Part shown: positions 32,343 through 45,074 of the stretch, piece after piece
How positions within the stretch are numbered: position 1 is the stretch's first letter
Layout: each line of letters begins with the position of its first letter
NCBI GenBank assembly: GCA_949987705.1
Contig: OX465286.1
Span: forward strand, 5,619,445 to 5,683,444
From: Thereva unica
Taxonomy: Eukaryota; Arthropoda; Insecta; Diptera; Therevidae
Reading direction: 5' to 3'
Length of the DNA: 64,000 nt
Notes under the pieces: generated by a model
The model's input: only the letters and a program-made list of their open reading frames with translations
What the model was told of the DNA's origin: nothing
Databases searched by the model: none
Made by a program: the position numbers and the translations under genes

Positions 32343-33010
32343 AGACCCCCATTTACTTACAGGCCACTTACAGGTACAGACTCAGGCGACGGATAACTCA
32401 GTCTGACTGAGGGAAGATACTTCAGCTATCCGCCTGACAGGCCGTGGCATGCAGGTGAAGGAAGCCATGATTCTCTACAGAGCAGCCCCATACGCACGCC
32501 GTGAACACCCGCAAACAAGCGCGAACGCGAGTTTTCGCGCCAAATCGCGCCTTGTTTTCCGTTTATTTATCCGAGTGGGTACGGCGTGAATATTTTTTTG
32601 GCCTCAAAGCTTGAGACTGAATAGAAGTTCAGATCTTCACGCACGAATTTATGATAAATGCCCAAACGCATGAAGATTTTCGTCAGTTTTCTTGGACTGC
32701 AGGCCAAATACAGTTACCGGCCGGTTCGCCTAAAGGCGAAAACGAAAACATTCAGTCCACAGCTTACCGAGACCTGTGTATATAAGGGACCTTAAGATAT
32801 GGCTAAATCCTACACAAAACCTACAAATTTTACGCGGTTATGCGAACTCCAGAAAGTAGCATAGTAGCCCCTCGATTGTTTAGCCGCCCCACCGGGCCAG
32901 CCAAACGCGTGACTCGACGAATGCTGCAGCGTACGAGGCAAGTAACACTGACCCGCGAAAAGTCTCTTCTGTCTTCTCTTGTAATGCTTTATATAAGGGC
33001 TCTTCGAACA
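32343..33010. repeat. Dispersed repeat family E, copy 1
   Basis: It shares CCGTGAACACCCGCAAACAAG, GAGTGGGTACGGCGTGAAT, CTCGATTGTTTAGCC, CGAATGCTGCAG and AAGTAACACTGACCCGCGAAAAG with the copies at 45.1 and 49.4 kb, over about 500 bp. It is non-coding. The composition and length fit a non-autonomous DNA element. The right end differs from the 45-kb copy. Confidence 0.75.
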
Positions 33011-33399
33011 CCAAATAAAATATGAGTACCCTTTACCAGATGACTAGCTATATCAGTGCTCCTTCGGCAAGTGCTATCTAGACTTCCTATTGGGATCAAC
33101 CGTTCGACCGGGGCCCCATTCTGTAGGTGCGTGAACGTCTATGCGGCTGATGTTTTTAAATTTGCCTCGCACACGAGGGGTGCATCATTCTTTCGTTTAT
33201 TGCTCTTTAAAGCCCATAATGCTTCATTCTTTTGCTGACCATATAACCTACCCCAAGCACAGCTATAATACACATCATACTCTCAAGTTTTTGCAAGACA
33301 CCATTCCCTGTGTCCATCGCATCTCCTGGATGGCGGTAATGTCAGCTTTATACACTTTGACAAGGTTATCGGGTATCTTTAATCGTTTTGCCTTTTTCG

Positions 33400-33640
33400 T
33401 TGCCGTGGTCCTCGTAGTTTTTCCCAGTATCCGAGAGCCTCAACCTTACTTGGGAGGGACTAGCCCGATCATATTACCCTATCCTCTGTCATAGGATAGC
33501 TACCAGTGGCCGCCGCTAGGAGGTTATGTTCGCACCTCCATCAGCCCGGAATAGTTGCGGCACGTGTGCATTAATTAATATACCTACTACACATGTTATT
33601 CCCCCTATTCCGGTGATGACTGACCACTGAGAGTGAAAGT
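33400..33640 (-). repeat. R1/LOA-like non-LTR 3' UTR, copy 3
   Basis: The minus strand repeats GGTCAGTCATCACCGGAATAGG, CTGATGGAGGTGCGAACATAACCTCC and GGATAGGGTAATATGATCGGGC, in the same order as the plus-strand copy at 22736-22930. No coding part is attached. Confidence 0.75.
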
Positions 33641-35440
33641 AGTGAAAACTTATTTTATTTGTCTGTCTACACTCTATGTTTATAAAAAAGTAAGCTGTAT
33701 CCTTGTAACTTGTTAGTAGAACTTTCAACAACCACCGAGGCAACGAAAACATGGCTTTGTTCAAACAATTTAGTCTTATAGAATGTAAAATGAGATTCGA
33801 TATTTACACACATACACATCCATACAAGGAAAGTTTATAACAAAAAAAAACATTTTCCCACATCGGGCGGGTAGTAAAAGGATCCTACCATAATAATGGT
33901 TTCTAGAAAGTAAAATGGAGCCACATGGCCCTATGACCTGATGTTCATAATGTCAAAAGGCTGTTTAACCTCCTGACAGGACAGCAGGTGGTCCTTGTGA
34001 ATTTTCTTAACATCGGTAAATGTTTAAGCCGTGAAATGCTGCTGCCATATATAGTATATAAATATATAGTATATATTTTTTTCGGCTTCCGTTTGCGGTA
34101 CAGCAGGGGAGCAATAAACACGCGCAACGATGCAGAGGTATAAGGTGAACGGGGTTGGGGTTTTTAGATGGTGTGCTGATGGAGGCAGGAAAGATGGCCC
34201 ACCACCACCCAGCCACAGCACCTACATCGCGTCCCTAGCCCATCATCCATCCGCCCCCCATTCAAGATGTATAGGCATCAACTGAAAATGATGAGCTTAA
34301 ATAGCAGCATAAACGACTAACCATCGGGGGTAACTGTGTATGTACTGTACATATAGAAAGCACATCAAAGACGCGCGGCGGCTTGAGCCGTGAGCTGAGG
34401 TGTGGTGTGGCTCCTTTAAGAGGCAGTTTCTCTACTTATATAGAAAGTCTATAATAGACACCTACCGGTTATTTACTTTCGAGATGAACGGTAATGGTCC
34501 AGGGGGTGTAGGTCTAAATTTTAATAATGTTGAATCGATATGGCAGCACTCTAGGCACGCACCTCGCTCTTTTCTGTTTTGAGATGGTACAGTAAAGTTA
34601 ACATCTCTACACACAGGTTATAACAGGGGGCGCCCTGGGAGACGGGGTCTTAGGATATTCGAAAACGGACAGGGGATGGACCATGGTGTGACGAGGCACG
34701 GGGGCTGGATGGATCGTGGCGAGAAAATTTTTGAAATGCTGTAAAAGTTTCTCAGATGGGTGATAACATAGAATTTTGATTACTCTGAAGGGCTTTCATT
34801 TTATTATGGGGCCAAAAGGGCTATAAACTATGGACCAACACTTGATTGAGTTACGTGCCCATCGGTTATGAACGTTCCTGGAACCGATTTATTACCTACC
34901 ATCCTGAGAGAGAGAGGGCGCCAGTTTGTAGTAAAATTTCATGACCTGGAATGCCGGTTTTCTCCTTCTCCCTGTTTATAACCCAAAAGGAATTAAGGAT
35001 TTTTAAGCAAATCATATTAAATATTGCACAGAGACAGGGTGGTGATGTAGTTGCTCTATTATTTCAGCATTTCTTCAATATATTTTCTTGTTTATTCATT
35101 CAACAAAATATTCAAACAAAAGTTTCGAAATGTCTGTGACTCATTATGACTGATATTACTGCGCTGAGATGATCGTCGTCGGCTTGAGTATAGTGCGAAG
35201 ATGATGATGATTAAGCCTAAGAGAAAAGTTTATTTTTAAGCATTTTTTATTTTCTTTGAAAAAAAAAAAAATATTAGCAATGTTGACTGCTGATCTAATG
35301 GGATTGCGTCACGCTTAAGCAAATTTTATTTTTATTTGTTTTTGTTGAACTGAATTTTAATTTTATAGCACAACAATGGAGTGTGTGTGCGTGTGTGTGT
35401 GCATGATATGGAGTTAATTGTTTCTTATTAACCACTAGCA
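33641..35440. other. No gene recognised
   Basis: This is mixed AT-rich and moderately GC-rich DNA without a recognisable exon or transposon core. Short frames near 34200 and 34951 lack family features. Confidence 0.4.
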
Positions 35441-37105
35441 TAAAACCCGCGTGCCTTGCAACGCCTTTAAATAAAAACTGTTTATTATGTGCACTATTTC
35501 CCTTGAAAAAAAAAAAAAACAAACAAAAAAGTCAGTTGTTATTATCCCTAAAAAAGGTTTATTATAGAGCATTTTTTTAATAAACATGGTAAGCAAATTG
35601 CTGCGTATATCACCTCTGCTCAACAAATCTGCAAGTTTTGAAGCAGAGATTGGTGTGTATATGTCATCAAGAGAAGTGACAAAGGAATCCTAAATAAAGT
35701 GAATTTTGACTCATTCATTTCCACGTGATTATAGGGATACACTATCAAAATGTCAGCCCTTCAGCCCCAGCGGTTTGGGTTAACTCCATTTCACCCCTTT
35801 AGGGGATGAATTTTGAAAAATCGATTTATAGTGGATGTCCACGTCATTATAGGGATGCACTGTCAAAATTTCAGCCCTATAGCTCCAGCGGTTTTGGGTT
35901 GACCCCATTTCACCCCCTTATGGGATGAATTTCGAAAAATCGCTTGTTAGTGGATGTCTACGTCATTATAGGGATGCACTGTCAAAATTTCAGCCCTATA
36001 GCTCAGGCGGTTTGGGTAAACCCCATTTCCCTCTTTGGGGAACGAATTTCGAAAAATCGCTTATTAGTGGATGTTCACGTCATTATTGGGATTCACTCTC
36101 AAAATTTCAGCCCTATAGCTCCAGCGGTTTTGGGTTGACCCCATTTCACCCCGTTATGAGATGAATTTCGCAAAATCGCTTGTTAGTGGATGTCCACGTC
36201 ATTATAGGGATGCACTGTCAAAATTTCAGCCCTATAGGTCCAGCGGTTTTGGGTTGACCCCATTTCACCCCCTTATGAGATGAATTTCGAAAAATCGCTT
36301 CTTAGTGGGTGTCCACGTCATTATTGGGATTCACTCTCAAAATTTCAGCCCTATAGCTCCAGCGGTTTTGGGTTGACCCCATTTCACCCCGTTATGAGAT
36401 GAATTTCGCAAAATCGCTTGTTAGTGGATGTCCACGTCATTATAGGGATGCACTGTCAAAATTTCAGCCCTATAGGTCCAGCGGTTTTGGGTTGACCCCA
36501 TTTCACCCCCTTATGGGATGAATTTCGAAAAATCGCTACTTAGTGGGTGTCCACGTCATTATAGGGATTCACTGTCAAAATTTCAGCCCTATAGCTCCAG
36601 CGGTTTGGTAAACCCCATTTCACCCCCTTAGGGGATGAATTTCGAAAAATCGCTTCTTAGTGGATGTCCAGGTCATTATAGAGATGCACTGTCAAAATTT
36701 CAGCCCTATAGCTCCAGCGGTTTGGGTAAACCCCATTTCACCCCCTTAGGGGATGAGTTTCGAAAAATCGCCTTTCTGAGATTTGAAACAAACAATTTTT
36801 AACCAGAATTGTCTCATCTTTCAATTGGTGGCATTAATAATGTTCTACGATATACATTAGCCGAGATACCAGGCGTAGAACGTAAAAAATGATGACAAAT
36901 CGTACTAATTAATTAATTTAAAAAAAACTAATCAAAATAGCGAAAAACGGAAACTTACTTCCACCTTCTGGGGTATCCATGCATCTACAAAAAAAATTTC
37001 AGATTTCTATCTCTTCTAGTTTGGCTACAATGCGTGACGGTACGCACAAGCAGACACACAGATACACAGACTTACAGACACACACTATCTTTTATTAATA
37101 TAGAT
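35440..37105. mobile_element. Repeat element enclosing a tandem array (Helitron/DINE-like layout)
   Basis: The left part has ACTAGCATAAAACCCGCGTGCCTTGC, and the right part ends in a run of CACACAGATACACAG words, then CTATCTTTTATTAATATAGAT. The 117- to 120-bp tandem array lies between. Terminal segments flanking a central tandem array, ending without inverted repeats, are typical of arthropod non-autonomous Helitron-type or similar elements. No Rep/helicase frame is present, so the class is an inference. Confidence 0.5.
35715..36776. repeat. Nine-copy tandem array, unit about 119 bp, with dimeric higher-order pattern
   Basis: The anchor GTCATTATAGGGATGCACTG recurs near 35723, 35839, 35959, 36075, 36196, 36315, 36434, 36552 and 36670. 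Each unit also has TTTCAGCCCTATAGCTCCAGCGG and GGGATGAATTTCGAAAAATCGC. Units 4-5 and 6-7 share private variants (ATTGGGATTCACTCTC in 4 and 6; ATAGGTCCAGCGG in 5 and 7), making a recent 240-bp dimer duplication. Unit 1 is the most diverged. Confidence 0.95.
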
Positions 37106-37282
37106 AAACCCTTTTGCAATTGAATGACTCGATCTAGCCCCGGAAGCGTTAAGTTTCTGTAATAGATATATGTAATAGAGAAACCCATGAAGATTAATTC
37201 GTAGGATTTTTAATTCTTAGAAAACGGACGAGGTCCGGGTTTCCGCCCGAATGAGATTAACAACAACCTTATTCGACCTGTA

Positions 37283-38110
37283 TCAGTAAATGGAGAAAGT
37301 CAGTGTCCGTAAGGATACAGGTAGGGGAACAGATCGTTCATTTGCAGCCCGCCCAGACGCAACAGCCCGTCGTAGGAAATGTTCCAAACGGCGGGTCTCA
37401 GAATGGAGCTCTGGGCGGCCCCAGTCGCTTCCCTTCTTCGTAAACCATCGTTCGTTTCGTATTCTATCAGGAGGAGGTTTAAAGTCCCGCTTCATCACGC
37501 CAAGCGCCCTGTCTCATCTAACGGAGTTGCAGGCATTCTTTAGGCACACGTTTCAGGAAAAGTGGTTTCCTCGCATGGTCAACCTGGCAGCCTCAATCAC
37601 CTGTTGGACTGCGTCAATAATAGAGTGGCCCGTTCGGAAGCCGAACTGTGTGGCAGCCAGGTCTCCCACCGCCAGTACGGCGTCATGGAGGCTGGATACC
37701 TGGGGGATCCTTGAGCAAAAGCCCCTAGCCTCTTTGTGACGATTCTGTACTCTAGCCCCCACGGGTTTTTGTCCACATCCCGCATGAGGGCCCTCCAGCA
37801 TCTTCGTTAGCTGGGCTTGATGGCTTGCTTCAGGGATTTCTTGACCGCTTGGAAGGCTGCGGCCAAAGGGGCTGCGTAGATATCGCGAACTCTCGCTCAC
37901 GAAGTCGCAGGCACATACTGCGAAGCTCCGCGATCTCGTGTCCGTCCACCAGTAAACAGGACGGCCTCATCGCTTCGACACTGCTTCTTCGCCAACAACT
38001 CGGATGATTCGCATTGTCAATGCGGTCACCTGTTCCGCTCGTGGCGATAGGCTTTCGGGAATGGCGGGCAGGAGAGTAGAGAACGTCACAGAATTCATTC
38101 CCCTAACGTT
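37283..38110 (-). pseudogene. R1/LOA-like non-LTR reverse transcriptase fragment
   Basis: The minus strand from about 37900 reads LTKMLEGPHAGCG, then in a second frame KNPWGLEYRIVTKRLGAFAQ, the linker between endonuclease and reverse transcriptase of R1/LOA elements. It then reads TQFGFRTGHSIIDAVQQVIE and ARLTM, the reverse transcriptase FRxGxSTxDA block. The 37498-37283 frame does not clearly continue it. Frameshifts inactivate it. Confidence 0.8.
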
Positions 38111-38269
38111 TCTGGGGGGTCATTGAGCACATCATGTACGTGGAACATGTCTCCACTCGTGCTGCCAGATGTTCGTTGGCTAGGCAGATATCTGGGATTG
38201 GCCCAATATGACCCGGCCTTGTGAAGGTTGGCGTGGAGCAGGTGTGTCGGTGTTTCCGAGCTCATATAA

Positions 38270-38395
38270 CATCTCAGAGTTCAAACTCAAGGTTCATCGA
38301 CATCAATTCATGCACTCTCCAGACTCCTGACCTATCCTATCTCATCTATCCTTCAGATCAAGCTTACTAACTACAGTTCTCCTAGGAGCGTGGTT
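38270..38395 (+). repeat. Family A non-LTR 3' end fragment
   Basis: The plus strand gives YNISEFKLKVHRHQFMHS across ATAACATCTCAGAGTTCAAAC, followed by CTCATCTATCCTTCAGATCAAGCTTACTA, matching the 3' end of the copy at 54.5 to 54.6 kb. It is very short. Confidence 0.6.
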
Positions 38396-38639
38396 GGGGT
38401 AAAAGATCGATGGATATAGGAAGTAAGCGCTGACTAGACAGTCATCCGAGTTGTCTAGAGGCGGATCGACTTCAACGGAGTATCGTGTTGGGTGGGAGTC
38501 AAGAAAAGGATCAAGAAGATGGGCGCCTTCTGCAGCGTCAGGAACACGCGTGCCATGTTTCACCATATGGTGCAGATTATTAGAGCCCGGCATCCCTGCC
38601 GGAAACACTGTTGCCATTCGCGTAATTCAGCCACAATTT

Positions 38640-41600
38640 TCGTTGTAAATGTGGAAATCACCTACATGGATATGGCAGGAGTTAATAATGGTCTTTTTTA
38701 GCAAAGAATCTTTTCTATTATATGTTTTTTTCGGTCTTCCGCTAGAATGTAAAGGTGAAACTCTTCTTCGTAGTTTCTTTTTATAATTCGCGATATTATT
38801 GACCGTTAATCCTTTAGAGCCTAAACTCTAGGCCATTGTTTCTCAACCTTAGATATAAGGGTGTCGCAATCGGTCCAAGTCAAATGTTTGGTACAACCAT
38901 AAAATAACAACCGAATGAAATCCAAGAATTTAGCCACGATTTTCTCGGTAAACGTCGACACACACACAAATCTGTGACGTGGCGGGGCGACTTCAGTACA
39001 GTACCGCGGCATCAGTGAAACATTGAGAGCACTAATATAGAAAAAGTGATGATGCTGTGTGATTTATGAATGACAGTGAAAAATTCATCACGGAAGCCAC
39101 GGAGCCACGTCACGGATATGTATATATGTAGATCGACCTAAATAACTAAAAATATACAAAAAATACATCCTGATTTTTGCTACAATCCAATACATATAAA
39201 AAAACAAATGCAAAAACTCGGTTTAATCCACAAGAAAATAATCAAAGCCACACGTGTCTCATATGATAAACTTCCCCACATAAAAAACAAGTGTGCGTAT
39301 CACTAAAAAAAGGACATCATTTCTAGCGAATAATGCACTACTACTGACCACACGCACACACACTTTTCGTGTATTAAATTACAAAAAAACTATAGCAAAA
39401 ATAGAATAAAAAATACTAAAAAAAATAATGTTAGAAGTAAAAGAAGAAAGACACACAAAAAAAAATACCTCGCCTTTCTGTCAATATTTTGAGTTAGGCG
39501 AAAAAGGACCTAAAGGGCCGACGTAAAGCAATGTCAATTATTCATATCCCTTCACAACTTCAACGTTTTCCCCCCCAAAAAAAAATGCTTGTAGTCTATA
39601 TTCTCTCTGCCCTATTGCCAGTGTCCTGTGTCTTATGCTTTTATAGACGATTCTGATGGAATCTTATACCCCGCCAGCAGGTATACTACCGTATATCCAA
39701 AAGCAGAGTCTAAGTAGGAATTTACTATTTTTTTTTCGTCTTTATTTTATTCTATTTTTTTTCTGTGGGGTAAGAAAAGGCCCGAAACTTCAACTATGTC
39801 CCTTTCGTTATCCTTCAAGCCCGGCCAAACCCCCCAAAAACAACCCCTCGCCTGCTCTCGTGCCAAAACTGCCAAAAACTCTCTCTTTCCCCTTTATCTT
39901 CTTTACATCGCAATCGGAGAAGAGAAAAGTCCTTTTTTGTGGACTGTTATACTCTGTGTGTATATATTATATAGGTACCTAAGTGTAGGGATGCTGTGTG
40001 CTGTGCAGTTGCTACACGGCTGACAACTGTTCAGAGCTGGTCCATCCTACGCACAGAGGATATTCAATTCGAATCCGTATATTCCTCAAAAATCATATGC
40101 TATATCCCCCCTCCCGCACACGTCGCGATGGGGGTAGTATTTTCTGAGTGTATAAACTGGGAAAACGGAACCAAGATACCCCCAACCGTCATGGAGAAGA
40201 GAGCTGTGCTTGCTTGGGCTGATTTGGATTTCTAGGATATACTCAACGGAATATGCCGAATACTGAAAATACATACACACAAACATATCTATATATATAT
40301 ATTTTTACCCCCTTCGAAGTGTGGTTGTCAGAAGTTGGATTCGCCGCCACCATTGCCAGAGAGAAGATATCCAGAAACATATCTAATGCTCTCTATATGT
40401 ATGTCTAGATATATATCTATTACGTGCGGGGATAAACACGAAGGATAATGGTTTAGTAGGATATGTACAGCATATATATGTAGATATATATGTACTATAT
40501 GGGATAAGGCATGTGCACAACCATATAGTAGGCATGCTTACATAAAAGCGCATAACCGCGATGAATGCCTCATTTTTTTTGTGTGCTTCATATTTTTTTT
40601 ATGCCGAAGTAAGTCATAAAAATGTCCATTGCGCTACAGTTTATACATTCCATTTGGCCACACCTCAATAATCGATTGGTGCAGATTCCTGTACGACGAC
40701 GACGATGAGTATGAAAGGCTTTCTCTTGCCTGCTGCTGCTTGGGTTCGGGGGGGTTTTGGGGGCGATGGAGGAAAATGGGTAGGTGGTGGTCTCGGGGTC
40801 GACAAGAGATTTGGAATCTCTTCTGGACGAGGATCGGGGTCGGATTATAATCCGGCAGCAGCAACAACAACAGCGAGAGAAAAAAAAGAAAGGACGAACA
40901 TATAATAATATAGAAAAAGGGATGGTAACAATTATTACCAATTTTTATAAGAATCGCGTCACATTTGGATTAATGCATATAGTACAGTAATGTACTAGCA
41001 CCTGAACGAAAAAGCCGCCGCCATACAACATCTCAGATTTCTCTTACTCCTTTTTCAAACTTTTTTTTCCATCTGCAAAAGACACACGTAAAAATACCCA
41101 GGAATGTAAGGAAGGAACGAAAAGAACACCCTGTGATGATGAGATGGTGTAACAGCCAGCGACGACGTTAACTGAAGCTTTCTTCTTGGGATATCTGAAA
41201 GGAAAAAAAATAAGCAACGAAAATGTTTATTTAAAAAGGAGCCAAAGGAGCGCTCACGTCTGGATTTCTTATAAATTTTTTCCCGCTATATGTACATACA
41301 TATTGCATAAAAAGGATATATAAGTAAAAAAAAAAACATATATATGTATATAAAAGTTATGTTCACTCCTGGCAAAAGCCTTTTCCCCGGAACAAAAAAA
41401 AATACCATAGAGAATGTTGGAAAAAGTTATGCCCAGGTAAAAGATGCACAAAAAACCAAGAGGAATATGTTTCTTCTTTATTTTATTTTATATTTATTTA
41501 TTTACTTATTTATTTATTTACTTATTTATTTATTTTTTTTTTGTTTCCCCGTGACGATGGTGGGTGGTTTGGATAGGGGGAGTTCGTAACTCGAGTGGTG

Positions 41601-41860
41601 GCTCTGTGGGTGGTTGGCATTTGCTGGAGGGGAGAGGGCTGGGTGGTTTGGCTGGCAAAAACAGAATGTGATGGAGTCAGGAATGGTTATGTCATCTTTC
41701 TTGGATACATGAAGAAAGTAACTTTAATTTGGTCATATACTTTTTTTCTTCTTGGTTTTCGTATCTTTATATAATAAAAAAAAAGTTTGTCTTAGTAGAA
41801 ACAAGGACGAAAAACGTGATGTGTGTGTAGCCTTATCAAAAATATCTACTCCTTTTTTAT
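38640..41860. other. No gene recognised; low-complexity and unique non-coding DNA
   Basis: Several open frames of 60 to 117 aa overlap on both strands (for example 40588-40941), but all are rich in low-complexity residues and show no family motif. TA arrays occur at about 40285, 40480 and 41340, and TTTA repeats at 41485-41540. Possible intron. Confidence 0.45.
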
Positions 41861-41942
41861 TTGTTAGTTACTTTGTTTGGTGAGGTATTGGAGGTGCCAC
41901 AAAAGTATCGCGATCACTTCACGTGGCCTATTGTACCCAAGG

Positions 41943-42350
41943 CCGGCGCTTAGTTCAATTGCGCCCGGTGCAAGTCCACCATTTGCCAATATGATAGCGC
42001 CGCCCCTGTTTAAGTACAATGGCCTCCTTGTAGCATTGGGGAAAGCGAAAGATATTTCGCCAAGCCGCGATTTCTTGAATGGGCCAAATGTTTCTATAGC
42101 CGGTTTCAATCCCTCTTCTGTCATCATCCTATCAACTCAATCTCGGTTTAACCTCGTTTTCATTTGATTCCGAATAACCGCAATGCCTACCCGAGAAGAA
42201 GCTTCCTGAAGAGTGAACTTCCATCATGATTTTTCCAGTTTCCTCCAGCTTCTCTGCCATCCCTCTCTTTCTGAAATTGCGCCCCTATCTAATAGCGCCC
42301 GGTGCAAGTGCACCATTTGCACCCTATGAAAGCGCTGCCCCTGATTGTAC
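41943..42350. repeat. Pair of direct repeats about 335 bp apart
   Basis: GCGCCCGGTGCAAGTCCACCATTTGC at about 41963 is repeated as GCGCCCGGTGCAAGTGCACCATTTGC at about 42295. Both are followed within 10 bp by TATGA, AGCGC and GCCCCTG. The interval has no clear coding region. It could be a tandem duplication or the ends of a small element. Confidence 0.6.
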
Positions 42351-42604
42351 CACACCCGTATACCTCATATTTATAGACCAGGTCGTGTAATCAAGCCATT
42401 AAGTGCCCTGGGACCCTTTATACTGCACCACAACAATTCCTTTGTCGCTTTAAAAGAGGGACCGCACAGAGGTGGCTAATTCAGACTTCCAGCGTTTGGG
42501 GTGTTTCATCCAAGTCCGATCGGTAATATCTCTTTTCACTAAAAAAAACGTGTGGGTGCCCCGATAAATACATCGTGAGGAATAAATACATCGTGAGGAG
42601 GTGG

Positions 42605-42655
42605 TTGCCTCGGTAGTCTAGGGGTAAGGGGCCTGGCTACTATCCCAGAGCAGTA
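42605..42655 (+). repeat. tRNA-like SINE head, partial
   Basis: GCCTCGGTAGTCTAGGGGTAAGG and CCTGGCTACTATCCCAGAG resemble the D-arm and anticodon-arm part of the SINE at 48 kb. The T-arm half is missing. It is not a functional tRNA. Confidence 0.55.
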
Positions 42656-42739
42656 CTTTGAGAAGTTCAAAGATTGTGTACCACGGAGTTTCTGTTAATC
42701 AGCCCTAATAAGGCTGACCTTTCCTGAAATGCTACAAGT

Positions 42740-43520
42740 AGATCTAGGTCCTATTTGCATCCAGGGTACCGCAGTGGGCACTCAGACTCAGTCAAATATC
42801 TGGGAGTAAAGCTAGACAATAGCCTGAACTGGAACGCTCAGCTGGACTACGGCGACGACGGCTCAAAGATAGAGCATGGTACAGGGGCTGGTGTCGTAGG
42901 ACTCAACTCCAAGGTCTCAATTGCAATGGGTAAATGGCCCTCCCAGACTGAAATTCATGCCATTGAGACCTGCTCTAAGCTCAAAAGGTGCAAAAGTTTT
43001 GAAAGACGCCAATGTGAAATCTTTTCTGACAGCCAAGCTGCCATCAAGGCATTCTCAACGTGAAAATTTCCTCCAAAATAGTTAGAGGGTGTTTTGACGT
43101 ACTCCCAGAGCTTGTCCAAAAGAAATAAGGTCTCGCTCTGTTGGGTGTCCGGACACTGGGGTATCGAGGGCAATGAGGCTGCCGACAGCCTCGCGAGAGA
43201 GGAGTCTGAAATGTTGGTCCAGAGCACAGAATCCTTCTGTGGCATCTAATGGTCCACCTGTAAGTCCCTGATAGAGGAGTGGATTAAGGAACTACATTTA
43301 GCCTATTGGGAATCAGTCTCAGATCTTAGACACACTAAAGGTTTTATAAGACCCTTTGCCTTAAGGGGGGGGGCGGGTCATTTTTAGCCTGGACCTATTG
43401 CTGGGTTATCTGTGACAGTATTGGGCTGCGGTATCAACTCCACAATCTAGGACTGTCTCAAGAAACAGAATGCCGACTCGGTATAAAAGGCGCCGACACA
43501 TATTTTCCAAAGCGGCCGGT
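42740..43520 (+). pseudogene. I/LOA-type non-LTR RNase H fragment
   Basis: The plus strand (42755-43063) reads HSDSVKYLGVKLDNSLNWNA, then YGDDGSKIEHGTGAGVVG, then KRCKSFERRQCEIFSDSQAA. The Asp and the DSQAA box are RNase H motifs. Downstream, VSGHWGIEGNEAADSLAREE at about 43140-43205 supplies the GHxGxxGNExAD motif, and IEEWIKELHLAYWESVSDLR follows. Stops and frameshifts separate the parts. Confidence 0.85.
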
Positions 43521-43699
43521 GTTAGCCCGTTGTAAGGCCATCTTTTATTTTTACTCGAGTTATTGTATAATTTGTGCATAATAACATAGGTTATTTGCTT
43601 AAAAGATATTTCGTTTAAAAAAATTAAGGGCGCATACAAATATCTCGCAGGGGCACCAACTCTCGCACGGGGCACCAAAATACTTAGGCGCGAGGGGCT

Positions 43700-45060
43700 T
43701 GGGCTGTGGCTTGATCGTGCTATTTACATTGGTATATTGTACAAAACGAAAACTGATATACAGCTGTTATACTACATATATGTTAAATAGCAAAACAAGT
43801 GTGTATTTTCTCAAAGTGCATTGCTCCTGCCTGTTTAAACGTTTTTTTTCGTATTTCCTTCATTTTTTTTTGAACAAGTAATACAGAGTATAGATTGTGT
43901 CCCTCCTAAAGAGTTGGTTGCTGTGTGTTCAAATATAAAAGAACAACGTCTTCCCCACCATCTTTTATACTATTCAATACATTTCATCTATGAGGTTTTA
44001 ATACAAAAGCAGTGATTATTACAGTCAAGTATTCATTGTTTAAAAACAACTGCTTTTTTGTCTTTGTGTGTTTTTTTTACGAAAAAAAGCCCTCCCCCGC
44101 GAGAGAAGTTCCGGAATGAGAAGAGGATAAAAGGAAAGAAAATCTACTCCTTTTTTTGTTCTCAATGTCCTCCATACTCTCCATCATACCCACCCCCTTC
44201 CATCCTTACCACATGATATTTTTCTTGGTTCTTTTATTAACAATTTTCTTGTCAGTTACCAAAGAAATTGAAAAAAAAAAAAACTCGTTGAAACTCTTGA
44301 AATTAAAAACAAAAAAAAAGTAGAAGAAAGGGAAGAAAACACACAGTAAGAAATTTATGCTTTTTTGTTGTTTTACCTTTGCCTTTACCTTTACCTTTGC
44401 CACCCTCCAGTCTCTACAGCAACAAGTCAGTCACTCAAAATCAGTCACAATATAATTCCATAACGGTGCAGAAAAACAAAAGAAGCAACAAAACAACAAA
44501 CAAACAAAAAAAAGAACTTTGAACCGCGCGCGATATCAGGAGTTTAAGGATTGATGGCGATGGTCGAGGGTGGGGGGGGGGGCGTTTGGAGTACGCGTGG
44601 GAGGGCGGTGGGGGGCGGTAGGGTAGAGGGTTGAAGGATAACAGCATGAAAAAAACGAGAAAGAGAGAAATTGGGGACATATGTACTATTAAACAAAGAA
44701 GGGGTGCAAATATACATACATATGTATAGGTATATATGTATGTATTATAAATAAGTGTATTTGAAGCCAACAGGCTAAGCCCTGTTTTTTTTTTTCAAAG
44801 AAAAAAATACTTCTGACAAAGCTGCTACGATATACATATGTATGTAGGAGAAAAGGGAGGAGGGTCGACGAGAGAGTGAAAGGACGGGGGAGATGTAGAA
44901 TTATTTGGGCAGAGATTGTTGTTGCTTAGAATTTGTTAAACAAAAAAACAAGAGTAAAATCTGTTCTAGGCTTTCTGTGATGGCGTCAGAAACAAAAAAA
45001 AAAAATAGGTGGATGATGTTACCCCTACCTGGTTATTAATTCAAAAATGTTCATGGCCTC
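43700..45060. other. No gene recognised
   Basis: This is AT-rich and simple-repeat DNA, with CCTTTACCTTTGCC repeats at about 44370-44400, G-rich tracts near 44570-44625, and TA arrays near 44710-44750. Frames here are compositional. Confidence 0.45.
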
Positions 45061-45074
45061 AAACAAAGCTTCAA

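Noticed and set aside
40588..40941. 117-aa minus-strand frame with a Cys-rich run
   Set aside because: It is a translation of low-complexity CAG/CAA and pyrimidine-rich DNA that overlaps equally long frames on the other strand; no motif.
44206..44403. CCTTTACC-type tandem at 44370-44400 as possible telomere-like repeat
   Set aside because: Only a few degenerate units; it does not match the insect TTAGG repeat and is better called a short microsatellite.
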